Positions 1 to 5,187 of a DNA stretch of 6,906 nucleotides are shown piece after piece; positions within the stretch are counted from its first letter, which is position 1; each line of letters opens with the position of its first letter. The position numbers and the translations under genes are program-made. The notes under the pieces are model-generated. The model was not told the DNA's origin and did not search any database. It was given only the letters and a program-made list of their open reading frames with translations. This DNA is from Lachnospiraceae bacterium UBA1766 (GTDB taxonomy: Bacteria > Bacillota > Clostridia > Lachnospirales > Lachnospiraceae). The DNA lies in the NCBI GenBank assembly GCA_002314715.1, contig DCGY01000039.1, positions 233-7,138 of the forward strand. Direction: 5' to 3'.

Positions 1-422
1 ACTTCGCTCTTTTCAAATACCTGAGCGGTTTCAATGTTATTTAACAAGGCACGATATCTTTCTTCATGAGCCTTCTCAATAGCACCTACTGCGCGGAACT
101 TTGCTGCCAATTCCGGAAATCCCTCTGCTTCCGCCGTCTTTGCGAAATTCTCATACATATCGGTCCACTCGAAGTTTTCGCCTTCTGCTGCTGCCTTTAA
201 ATTAGCCTTGGTATCACCGATTCCGGCCAATTCCTTAAACCACATCTTAGCATGCTCTTTTTCATTGTCAGCAGTCTTTAAGAAAATTGCTGACATCTGC
301 TCATAACCTTCCTTCTTCGCTACAGAAGCAAAATAGGTGTATTTATTTCTCGCCTGAGATTCTCCTGCAAAAGCCTCCTGTAAATTTTTTTCTGTCTGTG
401 TACCTGCATACTTATTTGCCAT
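1..422 (-). CDS. rbr: Rubrerythrin, N-terminal ferritin-like domain (partial, cut by left edge)
   Basis: 140 complete codons are visible, starting MANKYAGTQTEKN; the C-terminal end lies beyond the left edge. Rubrerythrin is a cytoplasmic non-haem di-iron protein of anaerobes that reduces hydrogen peroxide to water with electrons delivered through its own rubredoxin domain. The four-helix ferritin-like domain is clear: AFAGESQARN near residue 17 carries the first iron-ligand Glu (E21), E54-x-x-H57 is the first ExxH motif, E82-x-x-E85 matches the Glu pair that follows in the Desulfovibrio protein, and E116-x-x-H119 is the second ExxH. All family iron ligands expected in this part are therefore present. 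The C-terminal rubredoxin-like domain should start soon after the visible end but cannot be seen. The start is supported by GGAGA (431-435 on the complement), 8 bases upstream. It lies 32 bases after the Hrb-type gene, so co-transcription is likely. Confidence 0.95.
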   Translation of the reverse strand, partial: MANKYAGTQTEKNLQEAFAGESQARNKYTYFASVAKKEGYEQMSAIFLKTADNEKEHAKMWFKELAGIGDTKANLKAAAEGENFEWTDMYENFAKTAEAEGFPELAAKFRAVGAIEKAHEERYRALLNNIETAQVFEKSE

Positions 423-454
423 TTTTCATATCTCCTTTTTATTCAATAAATAAT

Positions 455-1075
455 TTATGATTCATAAATCGGCTCAAAGTCCTCCGGTCCATGACCGCAC
501 AAAGGACATTTAAAATCCTTCGGAAGCTCACTTTCCTTATAGACATAACCACAAATCTTACACTTCCAGCCTACAATCTTTTTGTCAGTCTTCACGGCCT
601 GAGGCTTCGGCTTTAAATTGTTCTGATAATCTGCATAAGTAAGCGGAGCTTTATCACTGAGAACCTTTCCATCCACTACCTCGGCAATAAACAGTGTGTG
701 ACTTCCCAAATCATGACTTTCCACTACCTTTAAGCTGAGCATCGCACAGGCAGACCAGTTCAAATAAGGTACACCATTTACATCCTCCGGTAAAGGTAAA
801 GAATCCAGCTTATCTACATTTCTGCCGGACTGCATACCGAAATGCTTTATGGTCTCAAAAGAAACTGTCTGATCCAACATACTGATGGTAAATACACCAC
901 TTTCCTTAATTAAATCACAGGAATAATTGGCATTGATTACAGAAACCGCTACTCTGGTAGGATTGCTCGCAACCTGAATACAGGTATTGGTAATACATCC
1001 GTTCTTCTTTTCTCCGGATCTGGTTCCAAGAAAAAACACTCCATAACTCAAACAATACATTGATTTGCTATCCAT
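455..1075 (-). CDS. hrb: Flavin reductase-rubredoxin fusion, Hrb type (high-molecular-weight rubredoxin)
   Basis: A 206-residue two-domain cytoplasmic redox protein. Residues ~6-155 form a flavin-reductase-like split-barrel FMN domain; the stretch NTCIQVASNPTRVAVS (30-45) followed by NANYSCDLIKESG (48-60) is the usual flavin phosphate-binding region of this family. A linker of ~12 residues leads to a C-terminal rubredoxin-like domain with C172-x2-C175 and C190-x2-C193, ending CPLCGHGPEDFEPI. Only 14 residues separate the two CxxC knuckles, so this is the short rubrerythrin-type iron centre, not the classical ~53-residue rubredoxin. Proteins of this architecture (Hrb of Moorella) take electrons from NAD(P)H and pass them to flavodiiron proteins or other oxygen-defence enzymes; that rubrerythrin next door is the acceptor here is inference. 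The ATG at 1075 has AGGA (1083-1086 on the complement) 7 bases upstream. Alternative name: flavoredoxin with rubredoxin domain. Confidence 0.9.
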   Translation of the reverse strand: MDSKSMYCLSYGVFFLGTRSGEKKNGCITNTCIQVASNPTRVAVSVINANYSCDLIKESGVFTISMLDQTVSFETIKHFGMQSGRNVDKLDSLPLPEDVNGVPYLNWSACAMLSLKVVESHDLGSHTLFIAEVVDGKVLSDKAPLTYADYQNNLKPKPQAVKTDKKIVGWKCKICGYVYKESELPKDFKCPLCGHGPEDFEPIYES

Positions 1076-1094
1076 AACTTTATCCTTTCTGTAA

Positions 1095-1108
1095 AATAAA
1101 ATTTTATT
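1095..1108. repeat. 14-base perfect palindrome upstream of hrb
   Basis: AATAAAATTTTATT reads identically on both strands, centred between 1101 and 1102. It covers the -10 hexamer of the proximal promoter candidate and ends about 20 bases before the hrb start codon. This is a suitable place for an operator, but the sequence is pure A/T and could be chance in this background. I cannot assign it to a known regulator. Confidence 0.4.
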
Positions 1109-1130
1109 GGATAAACATGCCGATTTTCAA
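1101..1130 (-). promoter_or_regulatory. Candidate sigma-A-type promoter for hrb-rbr (proximal)
   Basis: On the minus strand TTGAAA (1130-1125) and TAAAAT (1106-1101) are separated by 18 bases; each hexamer matches consensus at 5 of 6 positions. Transcription would start near 1094, giving a short leader of about 19 bases before the ATG at 1075 that still includes the ribosome binding site. The -10 hexamer lies inside a 14-base perfect palindrome (1095-1108). The sequence is very AT-rich, so chance matches are common and this is only one of two candidates. Confidence 0.4.
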
Positions 1131-1169
1131 AAGAATATCACACAAATCAGTATGTCTTTTCTAGATAAT

Positions 1170-1198
1170 ATTATACAAAAAACAAACCCAAAGAACAA
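1170..1198 (-). promoter_or_regulatory. Candidate promoter for hrb-rbr (distal), overlapping the upstream terminator
   Basis: A perfect TATAAT (1175-1170) stands 17 bases after TTGTTC (1198-1193), a weak -35 with only the TTG matching. Start of transcription would be near 1163, giving a leader of about 88 bases. The -35 hexamer and spacer coincide with the descending arm and U-tract of the antiporter terminator. The -10 also forms part of the near-palindrome GTATAATATTATC. Confidence 0.4.
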
Positions 1199-1212
1199 GC
1201 ATGCTCTTTGGG
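1177..1212 (-). terminator. Intrinsic terminator of the antiporter gene
   Basis: On the minus strand CCCAAAGAGCA (1212-1202) and TGTTCTTTGGG (1197-1187) form an 11-bp stem with one G-U pair and the four-base loop TGCT (1201-1198), followed at once by TTTGTTTTTT. It starts 13 bases after the antiporter stop codon. This is a standard Rho-independent terminator and closes the antiporter transcript before the hrb-rbr unit. Confidence 0.92.
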
Positions 1213-1225
1213 CTTTATAGATAAT

Positions 1226-2404
1226 TTATGCCTCTTCTTTATCCTTGGAATACAAAATTTTCAGGATAATAGGAGTGGAAATACTGGAAATAATAATCAG
1301 TAAAATAACTGCGGTGAAATATACAGGAGTCATAAGTCCTACGGAAAGACCCTTCTGTGATACAATCAATGCAACCTCACCTCGGGTCATCATACCAACA
1401 CCAATCTTTAATGCATCATTTCCCTTGAATCGACAAGCTCTTGCCATTAATCCACAACCGATGATCTTGGTAATCAATGCTACCAATACGAAACCGATTG
1501 CAAAGAAAATAATCTCTGCATTTAAATTACTAATACTTGTCTTTAAACCGATACTTGCAAAGAATACCGGACCGAATAACATGTAAGAATTGATATCCAC
1601 CTTCTCATCAATATATTCGGAATCATGGATGTTACAAAGAATAATACCTGCTACATATGCACCGGTAATATCAGCAATTCCAAACCATTCCTCTGCCAGA
1701 TAAGCGAAACCGAAACAAAGTGCCAATCCGATAATCGGAATACGTCTGGTATGAGGATAGCGGGCATCAATCCACTTAAAGATTTTATACAAAATAAATC
1801 CGGCGCCGATAGACATTACAAAGAAAAGAACCGTGGAAAGAATTACTTTTCCGGGATCGGAATCAGGGCTCTTAAATCCGATTACGAAGGTAAGTACGAT
1901 AATTCCGATAACGTCATCAATAATTGCGGCACTTAATATAGTGGTTCCGACTTTTCCCTTTACCTTACCAAGTTCTTTTAAGGATTGTACGGTAATTCCT
2001 ACGCTGGTAGCCGTCATAATTACACCAATAAAAATAGCCTTAAAAAATTCTTCGCTTCCGATAGCAGAAAAACCATAGAAGCAACTATACAGCAAGGTAC
2101 CACCCGCCAAGGGTACAAAAACACCTGCACATGCAATCAAAAATGCAATGGGTCCGGTCTTCATCAAATCCTTCAGGTTTGTTTCAAGACCCGCGGAGAA
2201 CATTAAAAGTACAACACCGATTTCCGCCATTTGAACCAAAAAATCAGATTGTTCTACCAGATGTAAAACGCTGGGACCGATTAACAGTCCGGCAATAATT
2301 TCACCTACAACCTGAGGTGCTTTACATTTTCTGGCTACAATTCCGAAGAATTTTGCAAAAATGATGATAATTGCTAAATCTCTGAACACTAAAAAAGTTT
2401 CCAT
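1226..2404 (-). CDS. CPA2-family cation/proton antiporter (NapA/GerN-like, no RCK domain)
   Basis: A 392-residue integral membrane protein, hydrophobic throughout with roughly 12-13 membrane segments, matching the Na+/H+ exchanger fold. It exchanges Na+ and/or K+ for protons across the cytoplasmic membrane for ion and pH homeostasis. Family marks are TATS (131-134) in the broken helix region, the Asp pair D163-D164 in AAIIDDVIG, which in electrogenic CPA2 exchangers binds the ion, FGPVFFASIGLK (277-288), and MTRGEVALIV (339-348) with conserved Arg and Glu. KefB/KefC relatives run to about 600 residues with a C-terminal nucleotide-binding RCK domain; this protein stops right after the last membrane segment, closer to GerN and NapA in size. 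Which ion it carries cannot be read from the sequence. I start it at the ATG giving METFLVF, which has a well-spaced ribosome site; a longer in-frame reading from a GTG at 2485 begins inside a hairpin and lacks a spaced site. Confidence 0.93.
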   Translation of the reverse strand: METFLVFRDLAIIIIFAKFFGIVARKCKAPQVVGEIIAGLLIGPSVLHLVEQSDFLVQMAEIGVVLLMFSAGLETNLKDLMKTGPIAFLIACAGVFVPLAGGTLLYSCFYGFSAIGSEEFFKAIFIGVIMTATSVGITVQSLKELGKVKGKVGTTILSAAIIDDVIGIIVLTFVIGFKSPDSDPGKVILSTVLFFVMSIGAGFILYKIFKWIDARYPHTRRIPIIGLALCFGFAYLAEEWFGIADITGAYVAGIILCNIHDSEYIDEKVDINSYMLFGPVFFASIGLKTSISNLNAEIIFFAIGFVLVALITKIIGCGLMARACRFKGNDALKIGVGMMTRGEVALIVSQKGLSVGLMTPVYFTAVILLIIISSISTPIILKILYSKDKEEA

Positions 2405-2411
2405 TTTTTCT

Positions 2412-2417
2412 CTCCAT
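2412..2417 (-). promoter_or_regulatory. Ribosome binding site that sets the antiporter start
   Basis: On the minus strand ATGGAGAG includes GGAG (2415-2412), separated by 7 bases from the ATG at 2404. This spacing is ideal and supports the METFLVF start over the GTG 27 codons upstream, where AAAAGG directly abuts the GTG with no spacing. Confidence 0.8.
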
Positions 2418-2432
2418 GTAAAATTTATATTT

Positions 2433-2490
2433 CCTATAAAATAAAAGGTGAGACTAAGGAAAATGTGCACATTTCCTTCGCTCACCTTTT
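2433..2490 (-). terminator. Long hairpin with U-rich tail between gyrA and the antiporter gene
   Basis: On the minus strand AAAAGGTGAG (2490-2481) pairs with CTCACCTTTT (2452-2443), 10 bp. Across a small internal loop an inner stem AAGGAAA/TTTCCTT (7 bp) carries one bulged base and the self-complementary tip TGTGCACA. The tail reads TTTTATTTTAT. It starts 66 bases after the gyrA stop and fits an intrinsic terminator for the gyrBA transcript. A strong promoter lies between the gyrA stop and this hairpin, so the same element would also sit in the antiporter leader. Confidence 0.75.
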
Positions 2491-2504
2491 CTTAGCCAAA
2501 AATC

Positions 2505-2533
2505 ATCATAGCACAAGAGTTTTCGACTGACAA
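2505..2533 (-). promoter_or_regulatory. Sigma-A-type promoter, probably for the antiporter gene
   Basis: On the minus strand TTGTCA (2533-2528) and TATGAT (2510-2505) are exactly 17 bases apart, each matching consensus at 5 of 6 positions, and the -10 is preceded by TG plus one base, the extended -10 signature. The expected start is a G near 2497, giving a leader of about 93 bases to the antiporter ATG. It lies 22 bases beyond the gyrA stop codon. This is the best promoter match I see in the window. Confidence 0.7.
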
Positions 2534-2555
2534 TAGCATAAATCAGAGAATTGTT

Positions 2556-5144
2556 TTATTCTTCGGAAGTAGTATCTTCTTCGGATTCATTTTCTTCGGG
2601 AGATTCCATAGCAGAATCAGTCAAGTCTTCCGCTTCCTCATTTACCAATTCTTCATTTCCCTGATTTTGTTCAATGATTTTCTCACGAACTTTTGCAATA
2701 CTTGCAACCTTAATTCCGTCATCCAGATTTATCATCTTCACACCGGAGGTAATTCTTCCCAAAATAGAAATCTCCTGGACGCGAAGCTGAATGATAATAC
2801 CGCCGGTAGTAATCATCATGATTTCATTTTCATCATTTACTGCCTTTACAGCTAATACATATCCGGTCTTATCGGTAATCTTGTAGCACTTGACACCCTT
2901 ACCACCACGATGCTGTACGGAGAATTCTTCCAGATAAGTTCTCTTACCAAGACCATTTTCCGATACAATCAGTAGGGAATCTCCCTGGTTTTGAAGCTGC
3001 ATGCCTACAATTTCATCATCTTCGGTAAGACTCATACCGATTACACCCATGGAAGTACGTCCGGTAGCTCTGACATCCTTTTCATTAAAGCGGATACACA
3101 TACCGTTCTTGGATACCAGGAAGATATCATCTTCACCACTGGTAGCCTTTACCTCAATCAACTCATCGTCATCACGAAGATTGATTGCTGCAAGTCCGGT
3201 TTTCCGTACATGTTCATATTCGGAAGCGTCGGTTTTCTTTACAATACCCTTTTTGGTAACCATGAAAAGTTTCTTGGTATCATTAAACTCACGGAAAGGT
3301 ATTACCGCAGTTACTTTTTCTCCGGGATTTAACTGGAGTAAGTTTACGATTGCGGTTCCTCTGGCAGTACGTCCTGCCTCCGGAATCTCATACGCCTTCA
3401 ATCGATATACACGACCAAAGTTTGTAAAGAAATTCAGATAATGATGTGTAGTGGTAATCAAAAGATCCTCGATATAATCATCCTCGATGGTCTGCATACC
3501 CTTAATACCCTTACCACCACGATTCTGTGCCTTGAAATTATCAACCGTCATTCGCTTGATATATCCAAGACTGGTCATAGCGATAATCGTATTTTCTCTG
3601 GGAATCATATCCTCCATGGAAATATCAGACATATCATACCCAATCTTACTTCTTCTGTCATCGCCATACTTCACTGCAGTGATATTTAATTCTTCACGAA
3701 TTACTCCGAGGAGAAGCTTTTCATCTGCAAGAATTGCTTTTAATTCTGCAATCTTTGCAACCAATTCCTTGTGCTCATCCTCCAGCTTTTCTCTTTCCAA
3801 ACCGGTCAAAGCTCTCAAACGCATATCTACGATAGCCTGAGCCTGAACATCGGATAAATCAAAGCGGGCAATTAATTTTTCTTTTGCTTCGGGAGTCGTC
3901 TTACTTCCTCGAATAATTGAAATAACTTCATCAATAAAATCAAGCGCCTTCAAAAGACCTTGTAAAATATGGTATCTTTCTTCTGCCTTATTTAAATCAT
4001 ATTTGGTTCTTCTGGTAACAACTTCTTCCTGATGCTTCAGGTAACACTTTAACATCTCAAGAAGACTCATTATCTTAGGCTCATTATTTACAAGGGCCAA
4101 CATAATGACACCAAAGGTATCCTGTAACTGTGTATGCTTATACAACTGATTCAGGATAACATTTGCATTTGCATCTCTGCGAAGTTCAATTACAACACGA
4201 ACTCCTTCACGGTTAGACTCATCACGAATATCGGTAATACCGTCAATCTTTTTCAGTTTTACCAACTCGGCAATCTTGATAATCAGGTTCGCCTTATTAA
4301 CCATATAAGGTAATTCCGTAGCGATAATCTGACTCTTTCCGTTGGGAAGCGTTTCGATATTGGTAACCGCACGAACAATAATCTTACCACGACCGGTACG
4401 ATAAGCTTCTTCACAGCCCATAGTACCCATAATCAAGCCGCCGGTAGGAAAATCGGGGGCTTTTACAATAGGTAAAATTTCATCAATATCGGTATCACGG
4501 TCTTCCAAGACACGGTTATCAATGATTTTATTCACTGCACCCACTATCTCACGAAGGTTATGGGGAGGAATATTGGTGGCCATACCAACTGCAATACCGG
4601 TTGTACCGTTTACCAGAAGGTTCGGATAACGGCTGGGAAGAACTACAGGCTCTTTCTCGGTATCATCAAAGTTTGGCACGAAATCTACAGTATCTTTATT
4701 TATATCTGCAAGAAGCTCCATGGAAATTTTGGAAAGTCTCGCTTCGGTATATCGCATCGCAGCAGCACCGTCTCCATCCATGGAACCAAAATTTCCATGT
4801 CCGTCAACCAAAGGGTAACGGGTGGACCAGTCCTGAGCCATATTTACCAATGCACCATAAATAGAGCTGTCACCGTGAGGGTGATATTTACCCATGGTAT
4901 CGCCGACAATACGCGCACTCTTACGATGTGGCTTATCGGGACCGTTATTTAACTCTATCATGGAATAAAGAACTCTTCTCTGTACAGGCTTCAAACCATC
5001 TCTTACGTCCGGAAGGGCACGAGAAGCAATAACACTCATGGCATAGTCAATATAGAAGGTTTCCATTCTTTCCTTCAAGTCGACTTCATGAATTTTATCT
5101 ATTTCTTCCTGTTGGGGAGTCTTATCAAAAATATCGTCGTTCAT
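2556..5144 (-). CDS. gyrA: DNA gyrase subunit A
   Basis: 862 residues. With GyrB it forms the A2B2 gyrase that introduces negative supercoils; GyrA cuts and rejoins the gate DNA. The N-terminal part (~25-510) holds the winged-helix and tower domains; Tyr132 in AAMRYTEARLS is the catalytic tyrosine. A long coiled-coil arm spans about 360-480. The C-terminal beta-pinwheel (~515-820) carries a GyrA-box-like heptad QNRGGKG (540-546), one residue off the usual Q(R/K)RGG(R/K)G, and a second similar QHRGGKG (744-750). This, and the gyrB neighbour, argue for GyrA and not ParC. Residues 831-862 are an acidic tail (16 Asp/Glu of 32, no Lys/Arg). In the quinolone region Ser93 matches E. coli Ser83, but Gly97 sits where E. 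coli has Asp87. The ATG at 5144 follows GAGG with a short 4-base gap and lies 43 bases after the gyrB stop. Confidence 0.98.
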   Translation of the reverse strand: MNDDIFDKTPQQEEIDKIHEVDLKERMETFYIDYAMSVIASRALPDVRDGLKPVQRRVLYSMIELNNGPDKPHRKSARIVGDTMGKYHPHGDSSIYGALVNMAQDWSTRYPLVDGHGNFGSMDGDGAAAMRYTEARLSKISMELLADINKDTVDFVPNFDDTEKEPVVLPSRYPNLLVNGTTGIAVGMATNIPPHNLREIVGAVNKIIDNRVLEDRDTDIDEILPIVKAPDFPTGGLIMGTMGCEEAYRTGRGKIIVRAVTNIETLPNGKSQIIATELPYMVNKANLIIKIAELVKLKKIDGITDIRDESNREGVRVVIELRRDANANVILNQLYKHTQLQDTFGVIMLALVNNEPKIMSLLEMLKCYLKHQEEVVTRRTKYDLNKAEERYHILQGLLKALDFIDEVISIIRGSKTTPEAKEKLIARFDLSDVQAQAIVDMRLRALTGLEREKLEDEHKELVAKIAELKAILADEKLLLGVIREELNITAVKYGDDRRSKIGYDMSDISMEDMIPRENTIIAMTSLGYIKRMTVDNFKAQNRGGKGIKGMQTIEDDYIEDLLITTTHHYLNFFTNFGRVYRLKAYEIPEAGRTARGTAIVNLLQLNPGEKVTAVIPFREFNDTKKLFMVTKKGIVKKTDASEYEHVRKTGLAAINLRDDDELIEVKATSGEDDIFLVSKNGMCIRFNEKDVRATGRTSMGVIGMSLTEDDEIVGMQLQNQGDSLLIVSENGLGKRTYLEEFSVQHRGGKGVKCYKITDKTGYVLAVKAVNDENEIMMITTGGIIIQLRVQEISILGRITSGVKMINLDDGIKVASIAKVREKIIEQNQGNEELVNEEAEDLTDSAMESPEENESEEDTTSEE

Positions 5145-5187
5145 ATTTCCTCTTTCTGTCTAGAAGACGTTTCGATAAATAATCTGA

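Noticed and set aside
1076..1225. A small gene or RNA gene between the antiporter and hrb
   Set aside because: The gap holds only the terminator and AT-rich promoter-like sequence; no open reading with a ribosome site and no tRNA-like fold was found.
2405..2485. In-frame 27-codon N-terminal extension of the antiporter from a GTG at 2485
   Set aside because: The GTG lies inside the outer stem of the long hairpin, has no properly spaced ribosome site, and the added residues have no place in the family; the ATG at 2404 has GGAG at 7 bases.
1245..4952. Several plus-strand open readings of 60-150 codons opposite the antiporter and gyrA
   Set aside because: They lie antisense to well-conserved genes, overlap one another in different frames, and show no domain or ribosome-site support; they are shadows of the real reading frames.
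2556..5144. Topoisomerase IV ParC instead of GyrA
   Set aside because: The GyrA-box-like heptad in the first pinwheel blade, the full-length pinwheel and the position directly after a GyrB ending KNLDI all favour gyrase.
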